Assembly: GCF_945859705.1 (NCBI RefSeq) | Contig: NC_079137.1 | Location: forward strand, 64,016,552 to 64,080,551 | Source: Episyrphus balteatus | Lineage: Eukaryota; Arthropoda; Insecta; Diptera; Syrphidae | Direction: 5' to 3' | Length of the DNA: 64,000 nucleotides | Program-made: the position numbers and the translations under genes | Notes under the pieces: model-generated | Told to the model about the DNA's origin: nothing | The model's database searches: none | What the model saw: only the letters and a program-made list of their open reading frames with translations | Part shown: positions 1 to 13,207 of the stretch, one piece after another | How positions within the stretch are numbered: position 1 is the stretch's first letter | Layout of the letters: each line of letters starts with the position of its first letter

Positions 1-295
1 TTTTATTCGTTTTCGGGTGCAATTGATCTTACAAAATTTGATGATTTCTCCTTCTTTGTTCCCCGAAATATTTCATTTAATTTGTTTTGTTATTCTGCAT
101 AAGTAAGACAACAAATTTAAAATAAAAACATTTTAAAAATTAAGGAATTCCATTTCCACGGTTTTATTACCTGCTTTCACTAATTGCCAAAAATTCTTTT
201 GTAATTGATTTTTTAAATAAACAGACAATATTAAATTTTGCATCATTACTTATAATTCAATAAAAAAAAGGAATACAAAAACAGAAATTTATGAA

Positions 296-440
296 CAAAA
301 ATGACTTTATTGCTTTTCAAATTATTCGACTTGAAGATCTTTGCACTTGTGCATTCGCTGAAACCATTTGTCGAAGTAATTTGACCAGTCTAATACAGAT
401 TTTGAATGCCTCCACTATTTCTTCGGATGGTGTAAATCGT
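296..440 (-). pseudogene. mariner-type transposase C-terminal remnant
   Basis: Read on the minus strand, one frame gives FTPSEEIVEAFK. After a frameshift the next frame gives NYFDKWFQRMHKCKDLQVE, then a stop, then FEKQ. This resembles the usual end of mariner-family transposases (a WF-QR--KCI-L-G-YFEK pattern). The frameshift and the internal stop mean it is dead. No catalytic part or terminal repeats were recognised nearby, so only the tail is claimed. It lies upstream of the first visible exon of the plus-strand gene, probably inside one of its introns. Confidence 0.45.
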
Positions 441-892
441 TTTCCAACACATCTGATCTATGAATTTTGGAAACAGATTGATGCCAAACCGGGGACAAGA
501 AGGTTGCTCTTTGAGTTATAAAAATCACTTGTTTGAGCTGATTGATTGAAATTGATTCTTCTTTTTGAGTTAGTTGATCTCAATTTTTTATAATCATCTG
601 GCAAGTTAATGGTCGCACACTACGCTGAATTTATCGTCTTTTAGTCTTTCAAGGCTGCATTAGCCACATGACTGGTTTTTGTGAAAAAAAACACGCCCTC
701 ATTTTCTTCGTAACGCTACGACCTTTCACAACATTTGTTGGATTTTTTTCTAATTAAAAAAATCCAAATAATGGATTGATTTTTCTTTTCGGATGCATAT
801 GTAGTATTCGTAGTAATCTAAAGCTGGATAGACTTTACGCAGATATGTCAAATGCATGTCGTTATTTTTTACGAATTTGGACCAGGTTGCGT

Positions 893-1260
893 TTATAGCA
901 TTTTTTTATGTTCGGTCCAGGACATGTTATACGTAGAGACCACGCGAAAGAACTTATACTGGTTTACAATTTTTATTTCTGTACCGTTAAAACAACATTT
1001 TTCACAAACTGCTCTTCGTCCTCCATTCCTAAAGATAACAATTTCCAACTTCTCAAGATTAACTTCAAAGTTCGATTTATGACAATAGCTGAACTTGTTT
1101 ATAAAAGCTTGAAGTATTGTAGGACTGTCAGCCAAAGTTACGATGTCATCTGCATACAAGAGGACAAATATTCCCATGGGGAGTTCAGAGTGGAGATTAT
1201 TTAAAAACAAGACATTAAGTAGAGCACTCAGTACTCAACCTTGTTTAACACCTTTGTTCG
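893..1260 (-). pseudogene. non-LTR retrotransposon reverse transcriptase fragment
   Basis: The minus strand reads NKGVKQG, a stop, VLSALLNVLFLNNL, then an open stretch with LLYADDIVTLADS. The YADD box is the reverse transcriptase catalytic motif, and G-(R/K)QG-VLS is the block before it in LINE-like elements. A TGA stands where the family has cysteine in the QGC motif. No endonuclease, further RT blocks or poly-A tail were seen, so this is a decayed 5'-truncated piece. It lies in the intron upstream of the exon at 1585 if the plus-strand gene continues leftward. Confidence 0.75.
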
Positions 1261-1584
1261 TGCGAAAGAAATCAGATGCATTGCTTCTATCCTACACCGT
1301 TGCAGCTGTATACTATCTCTGACCATACCTTGCCCCTTCCTTAAGACGTAAATTAAACAGTTGCTAAAATTTCTCTTCGATCAAACCTTCAAAAATTGAA
1401 CATGTACAATGTTCATGGCTTTATCGCAATCATATGAATTTGGCAACACAATGAATTTAATACCAGCCAAAGTTCTAATTTTATTACCGAAATGTTTCTT
1501 AAATTCCCTTCCTTCTGGTGCATCACATAAATATTTTAACTTTTATTTATTCCTTGATTGAATGTTTTGTTTTTTCTATTCTAG

Positions 1585-4500
1585 GTTGCTACAAAAATAA
1601 TGAAGCACATCATCGATAAATTTGCCATTCACGATTTATTTGGTCGGGCAAACTATGAATACTATGCCCGTGTTACCGGACGAATACTCAAAGTACAAGA
1701 CGAATGGATTTGTAGCTTCCAATATCCACCGCCGCCACGAGGCAAATTAGCACAACAAAAATATGCATGTAAGTTTATTTAAAATAAATAAATAAATAAA
1801 GTTTTTAATACACTAAATAAAATAACAATCATCAATCTAATTTTGTGTTTTGGGCCTGCAAATCATCATCATCATCATCATCCACATCAACAAAAACAGT
1901 ACAACATTCACTGGAAGCCGAAAAGACATGGTTACAATGCCAATGCGAACGCTGGGGATTGAGTGAGTATATTTTTACTATATTTCCTATCGTATTTATT
2001 TATATAAAAATTTATTTATAAAATTAAAAATAAATAAATTATTCTATTCTGCTTGACTTCTACTAATCTACATATAACTTCCTCATCCAACTAATCTCTT
2101 TCTATATACATTAAACCTTTTTTTGCTTTTTTCATTAAAACATTCATGGTTTTTTATTATTCTTTATATTTTATTGGTTGGGTCATTGGTTTACTTTAAA
2201 TTTATCTTCTGTCCAACTTGTCTTCTCTCTCGTATCTTTATATATATGGCTTTTCTCATCATTTTTATAAAAAAAAAACATAACTTCATTCGATCCATTT
2301 GATATACATCAATTCTATGTTGGGTACTCTCTCGCAGTTGCTCAAGAAGAATCCCGATCGACGCCCGCCCTTCTGACCAGCTCAAGTTCTGCCCTAGACA
2401 ACAGTGTACTCTCATTGGGTGTTACACCCGATCATTCATTCATAGAGTCATGCGCCCGCCTTTCTGTATCCCTCGAGGGACCCGGACTATTTGCAATGGC
2501 AACTACATCCTCACCAATTCCATCACCATCCAAATGTGACGAAGATGTTCTCGATGATGGCGCCTATGAAGATATTGAAGATGAGAACAATCCATCGAAC
2601 CAAATGGTTGATCAACAATTACAACAACAACTGCCACAACGACGCCGGATGATTATAACATCATCTGGAACTGCCAGCAGCGTTACCGATGAGTGCCGAA
2701 AGCCAATGGTAACTGCCACATGCAGCCGTTGTAATCGCGGCCTAAAGCATTCCTCGAGCTGTTCGTCGACGCGCTCATCTAAATCAACTGGCAGTGGCAA
2801 TCAACAGGCTCAGCATCACATGACAATGGACGAACTGAGAGCGGTCAATCGTTATGCGGAGAGTACAAAGAGTCTATCATATCTGCCACAGGTGAGGGAT
2901 GATTACTTTAATGCTTCAAGGATTTCGGTATAGAACAAAATGAAAAAAAAAATTATTTAGAGACACACATTAAAAATGTATAGATATGACTACTTCTTAA
3001 TCTTGATTTTTTTAAATTGGTTTCTATTTGCCCAAAATTAGTGTTAGTGAATGCTAATTTTAGTTTATAATTAAAAATTTTAATTAATTAATATGTTTTT
3101 TTTTTTAATTTGTAATTTTTTCTTCTATTAATTTCTTTCTCTCTCTCTTTCTCTCTGATTCTGATGTTCAAATACACTTAGTTTTATTTTGCTTTTTCGT
3201 TTAACTATAATTTTTCTGTTATTTCATTAAACAAAAAAAAATATGCATTAAATTTAATATTAATTCAATGATTTATTTAATTATTTTTTTTATTTTAAAA
3301 ATTTTAATTATAATTTAACGGTTCATGTCCTTTTTTTCTGTTTGTTTTTTTCATGTACACATTGTACATAAATAATGTCATTTTGCATTGAATTTTGTTT
3401 ATAATTTTTATTTGTTTTGCGTTTTCAAAATGGCAGATAATTAAAAAAAAATATTATTTTCTAAAAAAAAAAAAATATGCTAATAGTTTTTATCAAATAA
3501 TAATTATAATTAATTTACTAATTCAATAAAAACCATCTATTGAGCAACTGTATATAGAGAATTTATGTTTTGTTTTTATTTTTTCCTTTTTTGGTTTTCA
3601 TTTGTATTTGATTTTATTTTCATTCCACTTATATTTCCCTTTGGAGAATTGTTTTTTTTTTTGTTTTTTTCTTATTGCGTTGGTGTGGGAATGGTTAAGT
3701 TGTACATACATAATTTGAGTTTTTTCTTCTTAATTTTGATTTAATAGTTAGTTTTTGAAAAAAAAAAATTTATAAATAGTTTGATTTTTTCTGCTTAAAA
3801 ACTGCTTTCAAATAAATGTTCATTGTTAGTTTTTTTTTTTTGTAATAGTTTCACTTGTTAGTTTTTTTTTTCAACCTGTTATCTACTACAAATATCCACT
3901 TGAGGTTCTATTTATTGTTTTTATTTTTCTATTAATTGATTTCATTTGATTTTGTTTAATTGCAAATAATTATTCAACTGTTATCGGTTTATTTGTTTTT
4001 ATTACTATTGTTTCGGTAGAAAAAGTCTGAAGTGTAAGTATATAGGTAGGTAGCATTTTGATAGTAAAATCATTGTATAAGGAAATTCACGTGAGCATTA
4101 TTTAAAATGCGACGTAAGTTTATTATTTGAGATATGATAATTTGTTACAAAGAAGTAAAATCTATTGTCTTAATTACTTAACCGAACAAATATAGAAAAG
4201 AGAATTACATCTAGGGTTTTTTTAGAAAGTAAATAAACTCAATTGAATGGAAACTTTTAATATTTTTATGTAGATTTTGGAACTTGAGTGCAGGAACCTT
4301 AAACTAGTTGAGCCATATTTCGAGCATTTTCAACACGTTTGTTGCATTTATTTTTTTTATTTTTTCAACAAACAAAAATATTGATAGGTTTCATAATTTT
4401 CAATCAAATTTTAAACACTTGTCTGTCTGTTTGTTATGGGACTGATTAGGTAGAATAAATATGTGTTATCATTTAAATATAAAAACATTGTACATTTGTA

Positions 4501-7500
4501 CATAACATCTCTGCAGCGAATTGTCCAAGTAAACTCGTGATTCGCAAATAATTTCGAATTTACCCATATACAAAACAATATCATCTCTATTTGCAACTGT
4601 TATACAAAAAAGTCCATGTGAAAGAAATGACAAAACTTGCCAACAGTTTGCAGTCCGCCTTGCAAATTAAAATTTATATGCGTAAAGAATTTAACTTTTC
4701 CACTTCTTTCCCATTGGTCAAAAGCTAAACAAACATTTATTCCAATGCTAATTACAACAAGAAGTTTTCAGTTCAAAAAACGTTTGTTTATTTATTCTAC
4801 AGCCCAGAACAGACATAAGCTAGAAGTTCTTAGCTGAAATTTTAGAATTTCACTCACAACTGTTGCTAATTGTTTATCAAAAAAGTTCAGTGTTCTAAAA
4901 ACAGGTGAAAAAAAAACTGAGTTACCATGCTATTTGGTACCGTATAGTAACGTATAGTTACAGTTACCAATGCTTTAAGAGAAAAAAACACTGCTAAACT
5001 GACAATTGTTCGCTCAAGTAAAAAGAGTTTAGAAGGAAGAAACCGATTTACATAGATTTTGAATATTTTGGTATTCTACTATAATACATTTATGTGAAAA
5101 ATTTAGAGTACTCTCCAGTATCGCACAAACGTTTGGTGCGGAATTTCTGTATTGTATTTCGGAGGCATTATATTTCACACAGCTTACGATTCTTTATTAA
5201 ACAATGCTAATCGAATTAAATTATAGTACATTTTCAGGACGTAAATTATAAAAGATAAAAAGGTCGAAAATAAAACATATCAACACTCATTTAAAAGACG
5301 TCAGGCTTGAATCCACCTATAATACCATTTGTCTTCGAAAGTCTGAAAAATAAAATTTAATTTGGACAGAGAATTTTCAAAAACATTTTAACTCATTTTT
5401 GATCAGAGAGCTTCATTCTAAGCTCTATTGAATGATTTGGAAATACATATCAAGCGCATTAATTTTGCTTTCACCTAAATGGTACAAATATTGGTTTCGG
5501 TTAGGTACCCCATTAAATCTTTGATATACCTTCTTACACAAAAACTGTTTTGTCGATCACTAACAAATTTTCGTTCTTCGAGATTAATCAATATTTTCAT
5601 GACCTTGGAGAAAACAAAAAAGTTAATGCAATTAAGCGTTGGTTTTTTTCTCAGTTCGGTCGCATGATGTACCTAGCTTCTTTTTGAAAAAGTGTCAGAT
5701 ATTTGTGCAGTCGGCCTAAGTACTAAAATTATTTTTCCTTTCCTGCTATCGGAAAACAAATATACCGAAGCTCTTAATATTCATGTCGTTCTTCCTTTCT
5801 TTAAAAAGGAAATGAAACTCGTGTCAATTGTTATACATGACCTAACCTACCTTTGTGGGTATCAGATTATTCTTAGAGGATGTTACAATTTTTATGAAAA
5901 GAAAAAACTAAAGAAAAAAGATCGAACGCATTAAAAATTAAAAGTTTTTTTAATCCTTTTCTCTTCTATGAAGATTACTGTGTTTTTAAATAGATTTGGA
6001 TCGGGAGCACATTTTAAAGAGATTAATAAAGAGAAATTATTATAACACTGATTGTTAAGAAAAAATTACACATTCTGACCATATAGGTTTATGGAGTCAC
6101 TATAATACAAATAGGAAATGCATTTTTCATTAATATTTTAACAAAAGGATTTTTATTTTTATCAAAAAACGATGTCTTATGACCATCAAAGCAATTTATA
6201 AAAAAAAAGCTTATTTGCATTGATTCGCCTTATTTTATACACATGCACTATTTATACATTTATGCATTATGAACCAAAACATGCCAAAAGCACAGCGACT
6301 ATCACAATCCACAATCATATATCAAAACATGGCCTTCACTATTATAATCAACATTTGTATAAAATTTCAAAATCACGCTAAAATGCTAAGTTTATATAAT
6401 ATATTGCACTTTTGTCATTGTTTAATTGTCATTTTTCAAATTTCCTTAATTTTTCCTCTGTAATATAAAAAAATCTACTTTTTTAGTTTTATTTTCTAAA
6501 TTTTAAAATTACAATAATAAAAAATATATATAAAAAAAAAATAAACATCAACAAAAATATTTAAATACAAAAAAAAAATTATTCTAAATGTACTTATTCC
6601 CTCATGTCAACCCCTGCCCGCCCCCTTTTTTTGTCGCACCAAAAAAAAAATCGTTTATCACCACCACATCCATGTTGTGCTGCTGCGAATCACTCCTACA
6701 ACAACTACTACTACAACAATACACAACTACAACAAAAATTTTATAAAAAACCAAATGTAATATAACAAAAAAAGGTCCATGAACGCCAAACCGCACGCAT
6801 GCGCACCCGTTCCGAATGGTTCCTTGGTGCCTCTGGGCTCACCACCACTTGCAGCAGCTGCCTTGCCGCCCAACGAGCCGAAGAATTTATGGGCGGCAGC
6901 CACAATGACATCCCACACGAGCCCAGCAACGAGATGTATATGATATTCAAACGTCGTGTTGCAGCTAACGCTGCTGGCAACAATCCCATGGACACCGACG
7001 ATGGAGAGGATTACTGCAGCGGTGGACAATACCTATCCCCACATGGATATCGCACCGATGGGAATAGCTCCTCAACATCTGGAGGAGGAGGACGCATGTT
7101 CCTGGAGACGAACTTCACAACGCATTCCGGTAGCTATAATGATGACACTACTAACAACAACTACAACCATGAAGCTTCTAGCCACATTGTTGTTCATTGC
7201 TCATCCACATCACCCCAAACACAACATTGTCATCACAATAACCATTCTCACCATAATCATCACCACCACCAGCAAAGCTACTCACATTACTACTCTTCGA
7301 CTTCGATTGCTAGTTGTGGTGAAGATTTTGAATTCCATCATCATCGTCAGCCGAGTACTAGCGCTTCGATATATCATAGCCCCAATAAAACTCTATCACG
7401 CTCGGCACATAATTTGACGCTTTTACTCGGCGACGATAGTATTGAGAGTTCTATAGCTCATGAGACTGTTATTGCGGCATCTGCTGCCGCTTCTGATCGA

Positions 7501-10500
7501 GAAGAAGTCGATTTTATATTGACTTCCCGATTCAGGCATAGCACACCGGTTACGGAAAGACGTCGAAATCGACGTTTGCGTCGACAGTCGTCGTCATCTC
7601 GGAGGCGTCAGCAGATGTCACAAGATAGCCACAGCCACAATGACAGTCGCAATAGGAATAGTAGTGTGAATTTTGTTTCAGTATTATTTAATGTTTTGGA
7701 TTTTTTGTTTTAAAACATTTGAAATAATTATTATTATTATACTAATGTATGTTTTGTTGTTGTCAAATTTTATGTCACAAAATAATTTTATAATTTTTAA
7801 ACATTAATTATTATGCGCTCTCACAGCTTTGATTTAAAAAAAAAAAACATAAAACAAATAGCCCAGGGAAATTAGTAATTTAAATCGCATTTTTCGCGGG
7901 ACAAAATTTTTTTCATGGAATGTGTTCGGGTGGTTGTCCTTATCATAAAAGTCAATTTGTTGGGAAAATTGGAGGTTGGGAACAGCCGCCATCTTGGAAA
8001 AGAGATTGGTAGCGTTTTTATTGAATAGCTCCATTGTTATTCATTTTAACAGAAAATGACAAAGGTAGGACTTATTAACAATAAAATTATCTAAACAATG
8101 ATATACAAAACAATTCCGTGAGTTGATTAAATAAAATTTTATAGTTAGTCAAAGTGCGGGTTTGTATCGCAAGGTTGGGACAAAATGACATTTTTTCATA
8201 TATCTGACGAACTTTTGATTTGTTTGGATAATTCTTCAAGAATGTATTATAGTACTTATAATTACCTATAAAATGAGCCCACAATCGTTATTGTAACCAT
8301 CGTATTGTAGAAGTAATCTAACTCCGAAACTCTCCATGTACTAGTCAAAAGTGAGAAAAAAGCTAGTTTTTTGCTAGTAGGCCGAGAAAATTTTGGGAGT
8401 AGAGGTATAACCAAAATATAAGTACGCAGTTTTGCTGCCATACTCGTGTTAATGTCGATTTCAAAGGTCTGACAACTCTAATTTTGGGCTTTATACGGTT
8501 TTTGGGGGGTTAAATAACTTAAATTTTCCAGTTAACGTGAATGGGCTAAATTTGTACTATTTGAAATTATAAATATACAAGCTGATGCTCTATTATTTTT
8601 CCTAAATCTGGACACCTTAATCTCGGCTATGGGGTTAATAGAACTCACGATATAAGCTTTTTTAACTAACCATATCAGGCTTTTCAATTCAAATAAACAA
8701 ACAAAAATCGAAACAAAAAAGCCTCTAAAACATAATCGTATAAACGGCTTATATCTTGAGTTCTATTGGTCACATCCTCAAGATTGGGGTGTCTAGATTT
8801 AGGAAAAATAATAGGGAATCAGCTTGTATATTTATAATTTCAAATAGTATAAATTTAGCCCATTCACGTTAACTGGAAAACTTACGTTATTAAACCCCCC
8901 AAAAACCGTATAAAGCCCAAAATTAGAGTTGTCAGACCTTTGAAATCGACATTAACACGAGTATGGCAGCAAAACTGCGTACTTATATTTTGGTTATACC
9001 TCTACTCCCAAAATTTTCTCGGCCTACTAGCAAAAAACTAGCTTTTTTCTCACTTTTGACTAGTACATGGAGAGTTTCGGAGTTAGATTACTTCTACAAT
9101 ACGATGGTTACAATAACGATTGTGGGCTCATTTTATAGGTAATTATAAGTACTATAATACATTCTTGAAGAATTATCCAAACAAATCAAAAGTTCGTCAG
9201 ATATATGAAAAAATGTCATTTTGTCCCAACCTTGCGATACAAACCCGCACTTTGACTAACTATAAAATTTTATTTAATCAACTCACGGAATTGTTTTGTA
9301 TATCATTGTTTAGATAATTTTATTGTTAATAAGTCCTACCTTTGTCATTTTCTGTTAAAATGAATAACAATGGAGCTATTCAATAAAAACGCTACCAATC
9401 TCTTTTCCAAGATGGCGGCTGTTCCCAACCTCCAATTTTCCCAACAAATTGACTTTTATGATAAGGACAACCACCCGAACACATTCCATGAAAAAAATTT
9501 TGTCCCGCGAAAAATGCGATTTCATGCCCATATTTTGACTAATTGCCCTGAGCTAAAAAGAAAAAAAAAACTTTAATTTGAGGCATAACTAACCTCGAAA
9601 TAAGAGATAAATTGCTTATAATTTGATGTTAAAACAAAAACAATTAATATATTTATTTTATTTGTGTTGTTTTTGAATTTAAGTACAACAATTGTTCACA
9701 AATTTTTGTTTTCTTTATTTAAAACTTTGATTTTAATTATAATTTTATATACAATTAATATATATTTTTATGGTAGTTTTTTTTTTTTTAATTATTTTTT
9801 TAATTTATACAAATAACATATTTAATTATTTAAGGTTTTTAATTTTGCATAACAATTATATACATTTATATTTTTTTTCTGTTTAATAATAATAATATAA
9901 TAATAATTGTATCGTAATATGTTTTTATTTGGATTTGTGTGTGTTGTTTTTTTTTTTTTTTTTTTATTTAAAAAAAAATTAACCAATTCCCACATTTTGC
10001 TAAATTAATAATGGGAGATAATTTTTTATTTATTAAATGATTGAACATTAACGGAATTAAGAAGATTTAAAAAATTACGGTATATTAAAAAATGGTAGGT
10101 ATTGAACCTTGTCAGTTAGTAAGGAGTTGTAACCTAACAGAATTAATAATGAAGAAAAAATTTATACAACCAATATTTAATGAGGTGCTTACAAACTAAT
10201 TATTTTGATACTTAAACGCGAGCAGAGAAATATGTTCATCATTTTTTAGAAGAGGGGATAGTGGGAAAAGGGGGAGTTACTAAAAAAAAAAACAGCTTTT
10301 TGAAATAAGATTAAAGATGGGTATGGAATCGGCTTAGGTGGTTGACATTCAAAAAAACTCCGTTAAATCATTTTCAAATCTACAATATCTTTGCAACCTC
10401 TATTTAGCTATCGTTTTCATATATTTTACGGATGAGTGGTGAAAGTATAGAAAATTTAAATGAAAAAAAAAAAAAAAAAACAAATTATTAGTTTTTTAGT

Positions 10501-13207
10501 GAAGTATGTAATTAATATACAGAAAGCGATTTAGGTTTCAAAAAAGAAACACTAGTACGAATCACCTTAGTCGAATCCAAACCAAAATGATCTCTGTTTC
10601 TATTGAAACTCCTGCTAGATGACAAGCTATTGAGGTAAATGAAAACAAAAAAATACGCTGTAACTAAAGATTTAAAAAAATGTTGACAGTATAATGAATC
10701 AATCGTGGAAAATCATAAAAAATTCCGTATCTTCTGTATGTTCTGTATCTTAATAAAAAAAATTGGGATTAAATCTGTGACCACAACCAATAAACGCTTA
10801 AGCCGAGAAAGGAAAAAATTATGGCTAGTACCTACATATTGAAATCTTTCAGATAATTTTTCGAAATTAGCAAGGATGATTTGTAGTTTTTAATATCTCC
10901 TTTCTTTAGAACGTACATGCACGAGGTATTGTGATTTTCGCAATATTTTTGGTAATTCTGATATAACTGCGTTTTTAGTTGTTTTTTTTTTTTTTTTCAA
11001 AAAATTCGGGCCAGTTTTTTTTATTAGCATTTTAATTAATTTGCCTCAATCACAACTCAATTTTTTCTGAAGTCGATCCAAATGGGTTTAATCAATTGTT
11101 TATTCATAGCTAAAAAAAATTGAAGGTGTAAACTTAAAAATAGACCGCTCATTTATTTATTTCTTAACTCTACTTAAGCGGTTATTGATTGTGACCACAG
11201 AAGTAAAAACCTTAAAAACCAGCATTATTTCAACTATGTTTTCTGTGTGATAGTTAATTATTGAGAAAAAAAAGATTCGATGGTCCAAGGAAAAATTCCT
11301 TTAGAAATCAAATAATTATTAGGATCTTCAAAATGATCTTATTTGTGATGAATACAGTACTTCAAAAATGTAAAAAAAAACGACTCCTTAATAAATCCTT
11401 TTATGCATATCAAGCTAAATTTAAGCTCATACAAAATTCTCTCCATAACTTAGCCGTGCTAAATTTAATCAAGAATTTTATCCCATTAATGGAACGCTCC
11501 AGCTAAAAAATCACATTTGGATTTCCAACTGTTAAAGTGAAGAGACAAAGGAGACAAAAAATGTCAGCTTCAATTTGAGTATATAATGTACTTAATTTTT
11601 TTTTTTTCAAAATCCTTATTTTTTTTAATTTTTGGAAATCTGCAATCCAGTCAGATGGGTGGCTTTGTTGAGCCAGTGAAATAAAAAGCATTTAAAAACA
11701 TACATACATACATTTGTTGGTCAAAGAAAGTAATAGTTGAAATATGTTGTAGTTTAAAGGAGGTTACTAACAGGGCCAATATTTTATTATTTATAGCTTT
11801 AATTTAATTGATTGTCAGAAAGGAAAAAACAAATTTAAGTAGATGCCTGTAAGTAGCTACATAATATTGATCATGATTAAAAGAAAAGATGATTCTAGTA
11901 TAAAAAATTTCGTGTAGTCCATCCATGTTTAAACGCCATACTAATATTTTTCTATACTTGTACTAAATTTAGTTTGTTTCTAGGACAGTTATATCTAATG
12001 AAAAAGCTAGAATTAAAAAGCTTGCAGTTAAACGATTTTCCACACCAACTTTAAATTTTTGTTTTTAGATCCACGATTTTGAATTTTATAAAAAAAAAAC
12101 CGATATTTCTCTAGCTTTCATCACCAACAGAGGATCAAAAAGGATTAACAACTCTTCGAGCACTACTTTCTTCTTTCAATTTGGCCAATTTAAATCGAGC
12201 TTCATTACCAAATCGTCGATTTTCTACATCTGCATGGAAATCATATGTCGATTTAAATTTTTCTCGAAAATATAGATAACTCTCTCTCTAAATATTTTAT
12301 AGGTAAACTCCAGATATATAATTTGATGCAATATCATCATAATGCTACTGTTTTGAGTATTTAGTCTTTTTAAAATTTGAAACACTCTGAAAAATTTAAC
12401 CACTAATCAGCCAGTTATCATCATACATTGTGTTTTAATTTCTGTTTGCACGTTTGTTTTCTTTAAATTGAGTTTGTTTTTTTTTTGCTTTTTTGTTCAA
12501 AATTCGGCATCATCATTATCAGACACATTTAAAACCGCTTCATCAAAGAAAACTACATACTGCATCTTCATGTCATACAAAAACAAACAAACAAAATTTA
12601 TACTTCTTTTCTTCCCTTCCACTAATTTTCAAATCCGTTTTCCAAACTTTTTTCCTATTCTTCAAAAACAAAAATCGTTTTTGTCGTTCGTTTTTGGCAC
12701 AAAAAAACCTTTGTAGCTGGCAACATCCGTTTGAGTAATAGCGCTGAATCAGTTCAATACCCAGTAACTAGACGGCCATCTAGACGAGGACTAACTGCCA
12801 TGGCACGCCATCATCCACACCGATCGTCGTTGCGTCGCAACAAGGACAAAGTCAAATCCTCAGCTGGCAATGGTAATGGCAATCTCTGTTGCCCCGGTTG
12901 TTGTAATTCGGCACGCAATTCCATAGCCGAATGTGCACCAACAACAAATTTCTCCTCAAATCGTCCACGTACCGTATCATTCGAAACAAATAGCCAATTG
13001 AAGTCATTCATTGCCACGACGACAACCGGATCCAATATGGCCATGGACACAACAGAGTCTCTAATAAAATCTGATGGCACATTTATTATTTATACATCTC
13101 CACCAGACGAAGACATCGATAATTCTAGTACAACTGGCGGCTCTGCAACTATAATTACAACAACAACACTACCAACTGGCTTACGTTTTAAGCCTCCAAG
13201 AGTTTAA
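1585..13207 (+). CDS. 3' exons of a large unrecognised gene
   Basis: Five exons fit together in one frame: 1585-1768, 1900-1962, 2338-2891, 6775-7663 and 12717-13207 (stop TAA). Acceptors are ctag, acag, gcag, aaag and gtag; donors are GTAAGT, GTGAGT, GTGAGG and, less certain, GTGTGA at 7664. The gene starts outside the window. The first exon (VATKIMKHIIDKF onward) is compact and rich in aromatic and charged residues, as in a folded domain with YYARVTGRILK and DEWICSFQYPPPP. The rest is low-complexity: Ser/Thr runs, a Cys cluster (CSRCNRGLKHSSSC), a His/Asn-rich stretch (about 7150-7290), an Arg-rich stretch (about 7555-7610) and a second Cys cluster (CCPGCC). This looks like a long disordered cytoplasmic tail, perhaps of a membrane protein, but that is inference. 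I do not recognise the family. The intron between 7663 and 12717 holds a 1.7-kb foldback element, and further small exons there cannot be excluded. Confidence 0.75.
2892..6774 (+). other. intron of the plus-strand gene, no gene seen
   Basis: AT-rich sequence with many homopolymer runs lies between the third and fourth visible exons. Only short chance open frames occur, and no conserved motif or clear terminal repeat was found. The last 200 bases are the pyrimidine-poor acceptor region before 6775. Confidence 0.5.
7861..9553. mobile_element. 1.7-kb foldback transposon, near-perfect 800-bp arms
   Basis: The left arm (7861-8657) is the reverse complement of the right arm (about 8747-9553), with a loop of roughly 90 bases. 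Ends are GCCCAGGG and its partner CCCTGAGC, and a TA dinucleotide sits on both sides (7859-7860 and 9554-9555), as expected for a TA target duplication. Two open frames occur identically in both arms (65 residues at 8087-8284 minus and 9120-9317 plus), so the arms are almost identical in sequence. Near the tip the right arm has about 10 bases that the left lacks. No transposase was found, so it is non-autonomous. It sits in an intron of the plus-strand gene, so the pre-mRNA should form a long hairpin. Confidence 0.9.
9556..12716 (+). other. intron sequence after the foldback, no gene seen
   Basis: AT-rich intronic sequence leads to the acceptor at 12716. It contains homopolymers (for example near 9945 and 10460) but no recognisable domain, RNA gene or terminal-repeat element. 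Confidence 0.45.

Noticed and set aside
1585..2891. Naming the partial plus-strand gene as an ion-channel tail
   Set aside because: No transmembrane or signature motif lies in the visible exons; a name would be a guess.
6956..7417. Second-frame open stretch of 153 residues over the fourth exon of the plus-strand gene
   Set aside because: Out-of-frame shadow of a repetitive His/Asn/Thr-coding exon; the main frame is the one that splices.
7834..9576. Open frames of 52-66 residues repeated on both strands
   Set aside because: They are mirror copies created by the foldback element, with no known domain; not counted as genes.
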